NCBI RefSeq assembly: GCF_014069875.1
Contig: NZ_CP059676.1
Location: 1,116,001-1,180,000, forward strand
Source: Flaviflexus equikiangi
GTDB taxonomy: Bacteria > Actinomycetota > Actinomycetes > Actinomycetales > Actinomycetaceae
DNA length: 64,000 nt
Direction: 5' to 3'
Notes under the pieces: generated by a model
The model's input: the letters and a program-made list of their open reading frames with translations, nothing else
What the model was told of the DNA's origin: nothing
The model's database searches: none
Shown here: positions 51,039-60,253 of the stretch, piece after piece
Position numbering within the stretch: the first letter of the stretch is position 1
Layout of the letters: the number at the start of each line of letters is the position of its first letter
Position numbers and translations under genes: made by a program

Positions 51039-51956
51039 GTGACAGGCTCTCGTACCTACGATCCGGGCAAGCGGATCTTCAGGCTTCTTGCCAACCTCGT
51101 CGATCAGCCGCGCCGCCGCTCCGACCTCTACGAGCTCGGCTATGACCAGTCCGGCGCGGATCGGGCGAAGGCGCTCAACCGCGACCTCGACAGGCTTCGC
51201 GACTTCGGCTATCCGACCACGCAGACAGACGAGGACGATCCCCTCGTCGCGGTCGACCGGGCGGGGCTCATCGCAATCGACCTCGATGCTGCCGATCTGA
51301 CCCTGCTCCGTCTGGCGGCCCAATCGCTGACGGGGAAGGATGACCTGCAGAAGGTTGCCCGGCGCACCGTGCAGAAGCTGCTCGGCGGAGCCCACGTGAG
51401 CGACGACCAGTCGACGGTCCGGATCACTCTTCCCGACAGCTACCATCTGTTCGACCTCGTCGACGCGATCGGCAGGCGGGCCCCCGTCATCCTCGACTAT
51501 GACAACCCGCGCTCCCCGGACCGGCGCTTCTATCTCGTCGAGGTGGATGCTGTGTGGGAAACCCTCGGATCGTATTACTGCCGTGGCCGCCGCATCAGCG
51601 TCGGCGGCACCAAAGACGAGATGGTTCCGGCCGAGCCGGAGGTGCGGAACTTCAGGCTCTCCAGGATCCGCGCCATCGACGTCCTCGAACCCACGGACTA
51701 TAGGGCGAACCCCGTCGTGGGTCGATCCTTCGACCCCGTGACGGCAACGATCTATCTCGCGCCAGGGGCGGGCGAGAACGTGCGTGCCCGCGGGGAGCAT
51801 GTGGGCCGCGATGAGAACGGTTGGGACGGCTACCGCTTCGAGAACGCGAGCTGGCCGCGTCTCCTCGACCAGCTCAACCAGCTCGGCGTGCAGGCGCGCA
51901 CCGATGCGGATGATTATTCTCGGCGGCTTGCTCACATCATCGGGTTGGGGGAGTAG
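51039..51956 (+). CDS. pafB: WYL-domain transcription activator PafB
   Basis: 305 residues: N-terminal winged helix-turn-helix (RIFRLLANLVDQPRRRSDLYEL), then WYL and WCX domains. With PafC it forms the activator of the RecA-independent DNA damage response described in mycobacteria. The longer frame to 50913 is out of place because it would overlap the divergent DUF3866 gene; the GTG at 51039 gives VTGSRTYDPGKR and has a leaderless -10. It shares one base with pafC. Confidence 0.88.
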   Translation: MTGSRTYDPGKRIFRLLANLVDQPRRRSDLYELGYDQSGADRAKALNRDLDRLRDFGYPTTQTDEDDPLVAVDRAGLIAIDLDAADLTLLRLAAQSLTGKDDLQKVARRTVQKLLGGAHVSDDQSTVRITLPDSYHLFDLVDAIGRRAPVILDYDNPRSPDRRFYLVEVDAVWETLGSYYCRGRRISVGGTKDEMVPAEPEVRNFRLSRIRAIDVLEPTDYRANPVVGRSFDPVTATIYLAPGAGENVRARGEHVGRDENGWDGYRFENASWPRLLDQLNQLGVQARTDADDYSRRLAHIIGLGE

Positions 51957-52933
51957 TGGCAAAACCAGACGTCGTCCTCTTGACGGCTATCGCCTCGCAC
52001 ATCATCACGTGGAAGCAGACGACGATAGGCACGATCGCGGATGTCTTCAACCTGTCGGCCGAGGACGCGATCGAGGCCGTCAAAATCCTCTTCCTCACAG
52101 AAGTCGACGACAGGGCGGCGCGCTACTTCGTCGACTTCGAGCTCGACGCGGCGACGACAGAGGACGATACGGACCTCGTCTATTCGCTCGAGGACACGAT
52201 CTCCTACGTCCCGATGCTGGACGACGACCCCCGCGTCTACCTCACCTACGGTGAGGCCGCCGTATCGATCGAGATCATCGACCAGCTGCTCAAGCTCGTC
52301 GACCCCGCCTCCGAGGCGGGTCTCTCCCTCCGGTCCGTCCGGGAGAAGATCCGCCGCGGCACGGGAGACATCGTCGGCGCCGCACCTCCGGAGCCGCGCG
52401 GATCCCAAGACGTCCTCGATGCTGTCTGGGAGGCGATGAGGGAATCGCGCAGGCTGACCTTCACCTACCATCGCGCTGACGGTGTCACGGAGGCGATCTC
52501 CACGCGCACCGTCATCCCGTGCGCTGTCGTGTCCGAGCAGGAGGGCTATCTCGCCGCACTCCAGAATGATCGTGACCTGCGATGGTTCAGGCTCGACCGC
52601 ATGTCGCGCGCGTCCACGGGCGCTCCGGTCTCCCAGACGGAGGCGAACCGAGCCAGGCGGACCCTGCGCCGCCATCCCCACCTTCATCCCACGACCGGCA
52701 CGGACGTGACGTTCACGGTGAAGCCGGGCGCGGCCTGGTTCGCGGAGGCCATTCCCGGTGCCGTCACCGTCAACGGCGGCGACACCCTCTCGATCACCGT
52801 CCGCGCCGTATCGGCGACGTGGGTGCGGGAGTGTGCGATCAAGATCGGCACCGATCTCGTCGATATCGCACCGGTCGAGATGAAGCGGGACGTCATCGCC
52901 CAGGCCACTGCGATCGCGCAGGTGCAGCGATGA
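51956..52933 (+). CDS. pafC: WYL-domain transcription activator PafC
   Basis: 325 residues, partner of PafB. The N-terminal HTH-like region (IASHIITWKQTTIGTIADVF) is followed by the WYL core (ALQNDRDLRWFRLDRMSRA). The GTG start at 51956 overlaps the pafB stop by one base. The usual proteasome genes (pafA, prcBA) are not in this window. Confidence 0.88.
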   Translation: MAKPDVVLLTAIASHIITWKQTTIGTIADVFNLSAEDAIEAVKILFLTEVDDRAARYFVDFELDAATTEDDTDLVYSLEDTISYVPMLDDDPRVYLTYGEAAVSIEIIDQLLKLVDPASEAGLSLRSVREKIRRGTGDIVGAAPPEPRGSQDVLDAVWEAMRESRRLTFTYHRADGVTEAISTRTVIPCAVVSEQEGYLAALQNDRDLRWFRLDRMSRASTGAPVSQTEANRARRTLRRHPHLHPTTGTDVTFTVKPGAAWFAEAIPGAVTVNGGDTLSITVRAVSATWVRECAIKIGTDLVDIAPVEMKRDVIAQATAIAQVQR

Positions 52934-53211
52934 CAGTGATCGTGATTCTTCTCATTGTCGGCGGGCTCGGCTACTTCGGGTGGGAGGTGTGGCGGACCGT
53001 CTCCAGCATCTGGCGCTCCATCGCCCGTTTCCTTGATTCCCTGGGCAAATCTGCTGATCGGATGGCACGTATCGAGGCCCCGATCCTGCCCGCTCCCGCG
53101 GCCGAGACACCCCGGCAGACGCGTGCCCGAATTGCCCTGGAACGCGACTGCCGTCGCCATGAGCGACTCACTAGGACCATTGAACGGTGGGACCATATTT
53201 ACCACGGTTAA
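52930..53211 (+). CDS. Small single-pass membrane protein
   Basis: 93 residues. An N-terminal transmembrane helix (VIVILLIVGGLGYFGWEVW) is followed by an amphipathic, Arg-rich helical tail that ends RDCRRHERLTRTIERWDHIYHG. It overlaps pafC by 4 bp (ATGA), which supports it as a real gene. I do not recognise a family. Confidence 0.6.
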   Translation: MTVIVILLIVGGLGYFGWEVWRTVSSIWRSIARFLDSLGKSADRMARIEAPILPAPAAETPRQTRARIALERDCRRHERLTRTIERWDHIYHG

Positions 53212-53225
53212 ACTCGGGGTAGAAT
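53199..53225 (+). promoter_or_regulatory. tatA promoter
   Basis: TAGAAT (53220-53225) with TTACCA (53199-53204) at a 15-bp spacing. A GGGAG SD precedes the tatA ATG. Confidence 0.45.
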
Positions 53226-53253
53226 TGTTGTCTACGCACACTAGGGAGCTCAC

Positions 53254-53508
53254 ATGAACCTCAGCGGTTGGGAAATCCTCATTATCCTGCTCGTCCTCAT
53301 TCTCGTCTTCGGGGCGGCGAAGCTGCCGATGATCGCCAGCTCGGTCGGCAAGTCGATGAAGGTGTTCAAGAAGGAAGTCACGGAACTTCGCGAAGACACC
53401 AACCCGAACACTCCGCCTGCACCCACGGCTCAGCCGGACGCGCCCCGCGCCAGCTACGACGCGACAGCACCGCGCGACGAGCGCGAGGGACAAGACCCAC
53501 GCCAGTGA
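53254..53508 (+). CDS. tatA: Sec-independent protein translocase TatA
   Basis: 84 residues: short N-terminus, one transmembrane helix (WEILIILLVLILVFGAAKLP), the FG hinge and amphipathic helix (GKSMKVFKKEVTEL), then a Pro/Ala-rich tail. It forms the twin-arginine pore with TatC. It overlaps tatC by 4 bp (GTGA). Confidence 0.95.
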   Translation: MNLSGWEILIILLVLILVFGAAKLPMIASSVGKSMKVFKKEVTELREDTNPNTPPAPTAQPDAPRASYDATAPRDEREGQDPRQ

Positions 53509-54329
53509 CCGAAGGCATCACGAAGCGCCGCGATCCGGAAGGGCGCATGCCCCTCGCGCAGCACTTGCGCGAACTCCGGAACCGGCTGCTTTACGCCATT
53601 GCCGGAATCGCTATCGGTTCCGTCATCGGCTGGTTCCTCTACGATCCGCTCGCTGACCTCATGGTCGCACCCCTCGAGGGGATCAACGAGCGCGGCGGGC
53701 ACGCCGAACTGAACTTCGGTTCCGTCGGTGTCGGCTTCGAACTGCACGTGAAGATGGCGGCCTTCATCGGGATCTTCATCTCCTCCCCGTGGTGGATCCT
53801 CCAGGGCTGGCTCTTCATTGCACCCGCCCTGCGGCGGAAAGAGAAACTCATCGCGCTCGGCTTCACGGCCGCCGCCGTCACTCTCTTCCTCCTCGGAGGC
53901 CTGCTCGGCTGGCTGATCCTGCCGCGCGCCGTCGTCGTCCTCACCGGATTCGCCCCCGATTTCGCGGTCAACCTGCTCGATGCTCGGATCTACTACCGGT
54001 TCTTCATGCAGATCATTGCCGCGTTCGGCATCAGCTTCCTCCTGCCTGTCGTCATGGTCGGCATCAACTTCCTCGGTCTCATCAAGGGACGGACCTATCT
54101 GAGCGGATGGCGGTGGGCTGTCATCGGATGCGCCGTCTTCGCCGCACTCGTCAACCCGCTCCCGGACGCATGGTCGATGATCATGATCCTCTCACCCATG
54201 CTGTTCTTCTACTTCGCGGCCTCCTTCATCTGCATCGGACACGACAAGCGGAAGGCCAAGCGTCGCGCGAAGGAGCTCAGCGAGCTTCTCGGCGACGAGA
54301 GCGAGGGCTCCGATTGGATACAGCCCTAG
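53505..54329 (+). CDS. tatC: Sec-independent protein translocase TatC
   Basis: 274 residues with six transmembrane helices. The signature MPLAQHLRELRNRLL near the N-terminus and SPWWILQGWLFIAPAL are diagnostic. I start at the GTG 53505 overlapping the tatA stop; the frame is open further upstream only because it runs through tatA. Confidence 0.95.
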   Translation: MTEGITKRRDPEGRMPLAQHLRELRNRLLYAIAGIAIGSVIGWFLYDPLADLMVAPLEGINERGGHAELNFGSVGVGFELHVKMAAFIGIFISSPWWILQGWLFIAPALRRKEKLIALGFTAAAVTLFLLGGLLGWLILPRAVVVLTGFAPDFAVNLLDARIYYRFFMQIIAAFGISFLLPVVMVGINFLGLIKGRTYLSGWRWAVIGCAVFAALVNPLPDAWSMIMILSPMLFFYFAASFICIGHDKRKAKRRAKELSELLGDESEGSDWIQP

Positions 54330-55210
54330 GCCTTGTTGTCAGCCCCACGGCCGGCAACGGCCGCGGGGTCGCTGTTGGCGCTCAGGTAGCCCGCCGTCTC
54401 GATGCGGCGGGCTACCGCGTCATCCCCCTCGCGGCACCGACCGTGGCCGAGACGCATATGCTCCTCGAGCGGGCGATCCATGAGGGTCTCATCGACGGGA
54501 TCGTCACGGTCGGCGGTGACGGCACCATCCACCTCGCACTCCAGCACGTGGTGGGAACGCGCGTCTTCCTCGGCCATGTGCCCTTCGGCACGGGGAACGA
54601 TATCGCGAGGGATCTCGGACTGACAACGAGGTGGGAGACCGGCCTCGAGCATCTCCTCGACAGTCTTGCCTCCCGCGAGCCGGACGATCTTGACGTCATG
54701 GAGATCACCGGTTCGCACGGCACGGAGTGGGGGATGGCGATCGTCTCGGCGGGATTCGATGCCGACGTCAATCTGGCCGCCAACACGTACCGGCGCCCCC
54801 ACGGCCACGCACGCTACCTGAGGGCGATCCTGGCGACGCTGCCGCGCTTCACCCCGCGCACGTACCGGATCGAGGCATCGGGCCGGACGAACACGGCGCA
54901 GGCGATCGTCGTCGCCGTCGCGAACCTGTCCTCGTTCGGCGGGGGCCTTGCCCTCTCCCCGGGATCGGATGGTGGTGATGGCAGGCTGGAGCTGATCGTG
55001 GCACGCCCACTCAGACTCACCGAACTGGCGAGAATCTTCCCCCGCCTCTACCGCGGCACACACCTCGATGCTGAGATGGTGCACGTCCGTGCCGTCACCG
55101 AGGTGATGCTCGATGCCGAGGGTGCCACCGCGATGGTGGACGGTGAAGAGGTGGGTCCCCTTCCGGTGACGGTGCGTGTGCGGTCACGCGCTGTCCGCTT
55201 CCTCCGCTAG
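54314..55210 (+). CDS. Diacylglycerol kinase-like lipid kinase
   Basis: About 298 residues from a TTG at 54314 that overlaps tatC by 16 bp. The catalytic motif IVTVGGDGTIHLAL (GGDGT) and PFGTGNDIARDLGL identify the DagK/YegS family, which phosphorylates diacylglycerol or a related lipid. The start is uncertain because there is no clear SD. The tatA-tatC-dagK-helY order is common in actinobacteria. Confidence 0.85.
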   Translation: MDTALGLVVSPTAGNGRGVAVGAQVARRLDAAGYRVIPLAAPTVAETHMLLERAIHEGLIDGIVTVGGDGTIHLALQHVVGTRVFLGHVPFGTGNDIARDLGLTTRWETGLEHLLDSLASREPDDLDVMEITGSHGTEWGMAIVSAGFDADVNLAANTYRRPHGHARYLRAILATLPRFTPRTYRIEASGRTNTAQAIVVAVANLSSFGGGLALSPGSDGGDGRLELIVARPLRLTELARIFPRLYRGTHLDAEMVHVRAVTEVMLDAEGATAMVDGEEVGPLPVTVRVRSRAVRFLR

Positions 55211-55219
55211 CCTTGCCGA

Positions 55220-57832
55220 GTGGGCATCTACCTCGATCACTATCGCGACGCTGTTTCCGCTACCGGAATCACCCTCGACTCCTTCCAGCTCGATGCGGCG
55301 AAAGCCCTCGAGGACGGGCATGACGTGCTCCTGTGCGCGCCGACGGGGGCGGGGAAGACCATGGTCGCCCTCTTCGCCGTGGAGATGGCACTGGCCACGT
55401 CCACCACCTGCATCTACACCACCCCCGTCAAGGCCCTGTCCAACCAGAAGTATCGTGAGCTCGTCGAACGCTATAGCAGCGATGACGTGGGCCTCATGAC
55501 GGGGGACGTCACGATCAACCGGGGCGCGAGAATCGTTGTCATGACGACGGAGGTGCTCCGCAACCTGCTGTACGCGGGGGAGGACCTCAGCGAGCTCGGC
55601 TACGTCATCCTCGACGAAGTCCACTATCTTGCCGACCCGGAGCGCGGTCCGACCTGGGAGGAGGTCATCCTCGAGCTCGACCGTTCAGTCCGGATCGTGT
55701 CCCTCTCGGCAACGGTTGCCAACGCGGACGAGTTCCATGCCTGGCTCGAATCCGTCCGCGGCAACACGGCGCTCGTCCAGACCGCACTCCGTCCCGTGCC
55801 GCTCCTCCAACAGGTCGTCGTCGGCCACAAGCTCCACGACCTCTACGAGGGCGGCCCCTCGGCCACGCTCGGGGCCGGGAGGAATCCGAACCCGCGCGCC
55901 CTGCAGGCTCTGGGGAAGAAGCTTCCGGAGCGCATGGGACCGGCGCAGCGTGCCCGTCTGCTCCGGATCATGGAGGAGCGCGGGCTCCTGCCCGCCATCG
56001 AATTCATCTTCTCCCGGAAGGGCTGTGACATGGCGGTGCGGGACCTGGTCCGCGACAACGTCTCCCTCACGACACGCCAGGAGCGCAAACTCATCCACCA
56101 GGCACTCGACCCGATCCGGGCTGAACTGTCGGACGATGATCAGGAAGTCCTCCGCTTCAGGTCCTTCGAGAAGGCCCTGGCGGCCGGCTACGGCGCCCAC
56201 CACGCGGGAGTGTACCCGCCCTTCAAAGAGATCATCGAACGCCTCATGCAGCGCGGCCTCGTGAAGATCGTGTACGCGACGGGGACGCTCGCGCTCGGGA
56301 TCAACATGCCGGTGCGGACCACCGTCATCGAATCCCTCACGAAATACAACGGGACAGAGTTCACGGACCTGACGGGGATCGAATACACCCAGCTCATCGG
56401 CCGTGCCGGCAGGCGCGGGAAGGACGACGTCGGCCACACCCTCGTCGCGGCAACCGGCGACACGGACCCGGATGTGCTCCTCTCCCTCGGTGCGGGCGCC
56501 CTCGAGCCCCTCCAATCGGCGTTCTTCCCGTCCTACAACACGGTCGTCAACGTTCTCGCGGAACACGACTACCGCAGTGCACGCGCACTCCTCGCCCGTT
56601 CCTTCGCCCAGTTCCAGCGCAACCGGGAAGTGGCGAGACTCGAAGTGACCCGTGAACGAGTCCGACTGGCCCACGAGCGCGAAGCGGAACGCGTCCGCGG
56701 CCTGTGCGAACGCGGGGACGTCACCGAGTACATGGAGCACCGCAATCGGGCAGGCCGAGCCAGCTCGGCGGCGCGCAAGAAAGCCAAGAAGGCGTACCGT
56801 CAGCGCGTCGCCCAGTCGTTCGAGTGGGCATACGGCGGAGAGATCGTCGCCTACGCGTACGGCACGTCCCTCGAATATGCGTTCGTCACGCAGGTCGACG
56901 GCGATCGTCTGCGCGTGGCGACGTGGATGGGGGACCTGGTCTGGCTGCGACAGGACGAGGTGCGGTCAGAGCTGCGCCACGTCGGCGACTACATGCTGCC
57001 GGCAGGGATGAAGCTGCGAGATCCGAGTCAACGCGCCGTCCTTGCGGACCAGATCGCGGACTTCGTCGCGGAACGCGTCGAGATCGGCCTCGATGACGAT
57101 CTTCTCGGCTCCTGGGATCGCGGGGCAGTTCGGGAGAGCCCCGAGGTTCTCGCGCACCCCGTGCACGACTGCCCCGACCGGGACGAGCACCTCGAGGAGG
57201 CAACCGCCTACCTCTCGCTCACCCGCCAACTCGAGAACCTGGCATCCCTCACGGACTCCTACGACGATTCCGTGGGCGGCGAGTTCGATGCGACATGTGA
57301 GCTCCTGGCCACCATGGGGGTGCTCCGCGGGGAACCGGGGAACCTGGAACTCGGCACCGGCGCCGCGCCGCTGCGCAGCCTGCACTCCAACGCCGACCTC
57401 CTCATCTACGAATGCTTGAAAGACCCGCACTTCGCCGGTCTTTCCCCCGCCATGCTGGCCGGCATGCTGTCCTCCTTCGCGTTCAAGGACCGGCGCGGGC
57501 GCGCCAACCCGCCTGCCGATCCTCTCGCGTGGCGAGTCATCCGCCACAACCACGAATTCCTCATCGACCTCGAAGCGGAATATGGGCTGGACCGTCAGCC
57601 GGAGATCAGTTCCCACCCGACGACAGCGGTTGTGGCATGGGCGGAGGGCGCAAGCCTTCAAGCCTGCCTCACCATGTGCCAGCTCCTGCCCGGAGACTTC
57701 ATCAACGGGCTGCGGCGCACCACGGACCTTCTCACCCAAGTCATGCATGCAGCGTCCGGGACCCCCACGTCCGACACGGCTGCAGAGGCCCGGCGCCTCC
57801 TCGAACGCCCAGGCGTGACCCAGGCGATGTGA
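55220..57832 (+). CDS. helY: Ski2-like DEVH-box helicase (HelY type)
   Basis: 870-residue superfamily 2 helicase. Motif I is APTGAGKTMVAL, motif II is VILDEVHYLAD, motif III is LSATVAN, and motif VI is YTQLIGRAGRRGKD. The C-terminal half has the Ski2/Mtr4-like DSHCT-type helical domain. It probably acts on RNA or structured nucleic acids. The start is GTG at 55220. Confidence 0.9.
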   Translation: MGIYLDHYRDAVSATGITLDSFQLDAAKALEDGHDVLLCAPTGAGKTMVALFAVEMALATSTTCIYTTPVKALSNQKYRELVERYSSDDVGLMTGDVTINRGARIVVMTTEVLRNLLYAGEDLSELGYVILDEVHYLADPERGPTWEEVILELDRSVRIVSLSATVANADEFHAWLESVRGNTALVQTALRPVPLLQQVVVGHKLHDLYEGGPSATLGAGRNPNPRALQALGKKLPERMGPAQRARLLRIMEERGLLPAIEFIFSRKGCDMAVRDLVRDNVSLTTRQERKLIHQALDPIRAELSDDDQEVLRFRSFEKALAAGYGAHHAGVYPPFKEIIERLMQRGLVKIVYATGTLALGINMPVRTTVIESLTKYNGTEFTDLTGIEYTQLIGRAGRRGKDDVGHTLVAATGDTDPDVLLSLGAGALEPLQSAFFPSYNTVVNVLAEHDYRSARALLARSFAQFQRNREVARLEVTRERVRLAHEREAERVRGLCERGDVTEYMEHRNRAGRASSAARKKAKKAYRQRVAQSFEWAYGGEIVAYAYGTSLEYAFVTQVDGDRLRVATWMGDLVWLRQDEVRSELRHVGDYMLPAGMKLRDPSQRAVLADQIADFVAERVEIGLDDDLLGSWDRGAVRESPEVLAHPVHDCPDRDEHLEEATAYLSLTRQLENLASLTDSYDDSVGGEFDATCELLATMGVLRGEPGNLELGTGAAPLRSLHSNADLLIYECLKDPHFAGLSPAMLAGMLSSFAFKDRRGRANPPADPLAWRVIRHNHEFLIDLEAEYGLDRQPEISSHPTTAVVAWAEGASLQACLTMCQLLPGDFINGLRRTTDLLTQVMHAASGTPTSDTAAEARRLLERPGVTQAM

Positions 57833-57866
57833 ACAGGCCATAACTTACCTTTCGGTATGATTTGCG

Positions 57867-57985
57867 CGGCGGGCGGCAGATCTCTACGGTAGGAGTGACG
57901 TACGGGGAAACCTGTGCACCCGCCGCCACTCCGTTAGAAAACGTTGGACATCCAACGGCCCGAGGGAGAGGCGGCGGGCCTTTTA
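57867..57985 (+). ncRNA. Structured RNA of unknown class between helY and lnt
   Basis: About 120 nt behind a TATGAT -10 box (57856-57861), ending in a T-rich tract. CCCGCCGCC (57919-57927) can pair either with GCGGCGGG at the 5' end (57866-57873) or, extended by CTCC, with GGAG-A-GGCGGCGGG (57965-57978). A third helix, ACGGG-GAAA-CCTGT (57902-57915), has a GNRA-type loop, and CGTTGGACATCCAACG (57942-57957) is a perfect hairpin. It may be a stand-alone small RNA or an attenuator/riboswitch; lnt has its own -10 downstream, which favours the first. I do not recognise the class; it is not a 4.5S, 6C or tmRNA. Confidence 0.5.
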
Positions 57986-57987
57986 TT
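57957..57987 (+). terminator. Intrinsic terminator before lnt
   Basis: GGCCCG (57957-57962) pairs with CGGGCC (57975-57980), followed by TTTTATT. The same strand can also form the longer alternative helix with 57919-57932. Confidence 0.7.
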
Positions 57988-57990
57988 CGG

Positions 57991-57996
57991 TAGGGT
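57991..57996 (+). promoter_or_regulatory. lnt promoter -10 box (leaderless)
   Basis: TAGGGT ends 6 nt before the lnt GTG at 58003, directly after the terminator tail. Confidence 0.5.
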
Positions 57997-58002
57997 TGAT
58001 GA

Positions 58003-59484
58003 GTGCACTTCCGATACTCGCTCGTGGCCGCCCTGGGCGGAGGCCTCATGTGGGCTTCCTTCGATCCGATCGACATGTCGGCTCTCGCACTCCCCGCTCT
58101 CATCCTCCTCGCACTCGCCACCCACGGCCGCAGCGTGTGGGCCGGATTCACTGCTGGAACCGTGTGGGGCCTCGCCTTCTTCCTTCCGCTGATCTCCTGG
58201 GCCTGGACTGCGGTCGGCGAACCCCTCCCATGGGCCGCGCTGTCTCTCTTCCAAGCGCTCTTCATCGGCGTCACGGGCGGACTGTGGGCGGGACTGTCCC
58301 GGGTGAAAACAATCCCCGGGGCGCTTCTCGGAGCGGTGGCATTCGCCGGGATCGAGGTCATCCGGACGAACTGGCCGTGGGGAGGGTTCCCGTGGGGCAT
58401 GGTCGCCTATTCGCAGGTCGGCACGCCCCTGCTCCGCACCGCCCCCTATCTCAGTGCCGTCGGAGTCACCGCTCTCACCGTCTTCCTCGCACTCCTCCTC
58501 GCCTCGGCGCTCCGCTCCCTCTATCGCGGGCCGAGACTCGCCGGGATGGTGACGTCTCTCGCCGTCGTGGGCGTCATCGGGCTCTGCCTCTTCATTCCGC
58601 TCTCCGTACGCGGCTATGACACGCTCACCGTCGGGTGGGTCCAAGGCGGTCCCGATCGGGGAGAGCACGACGAGACGCGTGCGCTCAACGTGACGCTCCG
58701 CCACGAGGCTGAGACGACGAAGCTTCTGGCTGATACCGAGATCGATGTGCTGCTGTGGCCGGAGTCGGCATCGGATCGAGACATCCGCGTCGATGAGGAG
58801 GCGGCTGAGATCGTGCGCAGGGTGAGCCTGGGCGCGGGCGTTCCCCTCCTGCTCGGCACCCAGGAATATGTCGATGAGGGACGCTACAACGACTACGCCC
58901 TGGTCGTGGACGGCGAGCTCGTCGATCACTATTCGAAGTCCCGGCCCGTGCCGTTCGGCGAGTACATTCCGATGAGAGAGTTCTTCGCTCAGATCACGGA
59001 CGCCGTCGATCAGGTCAGCACCGACATGCTCGCGGGGGAGGGGCCTGCCGTCCTCGACGTTCCCGTCGCGGGCTCCTCCATCACCGTCGCGGTTCCCATC
59101 TGCTTCGAGATCGCTGTCGACACGGTCGTCCAGGATGCTGTCCGGGCCGGGGGCGATGCCCTCATCGTGCCCGTCAACTCTGCCTCCTTCGGGTCGAGCG
59201 CAGAGTCGGAGCAGCAGCTCGAACAGACCGTGTTCCGTGCGGTCGAGCATTCTCGTGCGGCCGTCCAGGTCTCGACAGAAGGCGTATCGGGGGTGGTCAT
59301 GCCCAACGGCACCGTCATCGACGTGTCGCAGAAGCAGGTCGCCGCCTCCGGTAGTGCGACGATTCCTCTGAGGGACACCCTGACGCCCGCCGCACGCTTC
59401 GGTCACATCTACCGGGGAGCCGCCGTCGGCGGAGTCCTCCTGGCTCTCGTCTGGGCCATCTCTTCTCGAAAGGACCGGCCATGA
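58003..59484 (+). CDS. lnt: Apolipoprotein N-acyltransferase
   Basis: 493-residue membrane enzyme that adds the third acyl chain to lipoproteins. About six N-terminal and one C-terminal transmembrane helices surround a nitrilase-fold domain. The catalytic Glu is in LLWPESASD, the Lys in HYSKSRPVPFGEYIP and the Cys in VAVPICFEIAVD. It starts with GTG at 58003 behind a leaderless -10 box and is coupled to ppm1 (ATGA), a pair fused into one protein in M. tuberculosis. Confidence 0.94.
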   Translation: MHFRYSLVAALGGGLMWASFDPIDMSALALPALILLALATHGRSVWAGFTAGTVWGLAFFLPLISWAWTAVGEPLPWAALSLFQALFIGVTGGLWAGLSRVKTIPGALLGAVAFAGIEVIRTNWPWGGFPWGMVAYSQVGTPLLRTAPYLSAVGVTALTVFLALLLASALRSLYRGPRLAGMVTSLAVVGVIGLCLFIPLSVRGYDTLTVGWVQGGPDRGEHDETRALNVTLRHEAETTKLLADTEIDVLLWPESASDRDIRVDEEAAEIVRRVSLGAGVPLLLGTQEYVDEGRYNDYALVVDGELVDHYSKSRPVPFGEYIPMREFFAQITDAVDQVSTDMLAGEGPAVLDVPVAGSSITVAVPICFEIAVDTVVQDAVRAGGDALIVPVNSASFGSSAESEQQLEQTVFRAVEHSRAAVQVSTEGVSGVVMPNGTVIDVSQKQVAASGSATIPLRDTLTPAARFGHIYRGAAVGGVLLALVWAISSRKDRP

Positions 59485-60221
59485 AGCCGCTCGTCATCAT
59501 CCCCACATACAACGAGATCGAAGCGCTTCCGCTCACTCTCGACAGGCTTCGCGCGGAGCTCCCCACCGTCGAGATCCTCATCGTCGACGATGGGTCTCCG
59601 GATGGTACCGGCGACTATGCCGATCGTCGGGCAGAGAGCGACCAGGCCCTCCACGTCATGCATCGGCCGGGCAAGGGCGGTCTCGCCGCCGCCTATATCG
59701 CAGGCTTCACGTGGGGGCTGGAGCGGGACTATACGCACGTGGTGCAGATGGACGGGGATGGCTCCCACCGTCCCAGCGATCTCGTCGGCATGCTTGCCCG
59801 GGCGGGACAGGCCGACCAGCCCGATCTCGTCATCGGATCACGCTGGGTTCCCGGCGGGGGAGTCGAGAACTGGCCGCTCAACCGGCAGCTGCTCTCCCGG
59901 CTCGGCAACCTGTACAACAGGGCCGCCCTCGGCCTGCCCTACACCGATATCACGGCCGGTTTCCGGGTCTATCGCACAGATATCCTGCGGGCGGTCGATC
60001 TCGGCGGGATCCACATCGTCGGCTACTACTGGCAGACGGACATGACCCAGCGCCTCCATCGCATGGGAGGACATATCGTCGAGGAGCCGATCACCTTCCA
60101 CGAGAGGGAAGCCGGCCAATCCAAGCTGTCCTCGACGATCTTCTTCGAGTCTCTCGCCGAATCGACGAGACGCGGCGTGCACCATCACGGTGCCCGAGCC
60201 CGGCGCATACTCAGGGGTTAG
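59481..60221 (+). CDS. ppm1: Polyprenol monophosphomannose synthase
   Basis: GT2-family glycosyltransferase of 246 residues that transfers mannose from GDP-mannose to polyprenyl phosphate for periplasmic mannosylation. Motifs: IIPTYNEIEALPLTL, IVDDGSPDGTGDYAD and the metal-binding QMDGDGSHRP, then YWQTDMTQRLHRMGG and ITFHERE. No transmembrane domain is present, as in actinobacterial Ppm1 D2. It overlaps lnt by 4 bp. Confidence 0.92.
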   Translation: MKPLVIIPTYNEIEALPLTLDRLRAELPTVEILIVDDGSPDGTGDYADRRAESDQALHVMHRPGKGGLAAAYIAGFTWGLERDYTHVVQMDGDGSHRPSDLVGMLARAGQADQPDLVIGSRWVPGGGVENWPLNRQLLSRLGNLYNRAALGLPYTDITAGFRVYRTDILRAVDLGGIHIVGYYWQTDMTQRLHRMGGHIVEEPITFHEREAGQSKLSSTIFFESLAESTRRGVHHHGARARRILRG

Positions 60222-60223
60222 AA

Positions 60224-60249
60224 GATCGGGGGCCCTGCGGCCCCCGATC
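60224..60249. terminator. Bidirectional terminator between ppm1 and rbpA
   Basis: GATCGGGGGCC-CTGC-GGCCCCCGATC: a perfect 11-bp stem with a tetraloop in the 32-bp gap between the convergent ppm1 and rbpA stop codons. Confidence 0.8.
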
Positions 60250-60253
60250 ATGA

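Noticed and set aside
57867-57985. The RNA before lnt as 6C RNA, 4.5S SRP RNA, ZTP or c-di-GMP riboswitch
   Set aside because: It lacks the C-rich loops of 6C, the GGAAGG/AGCAGC core of SRP RNA and the conserved cores of the two riboswitches.
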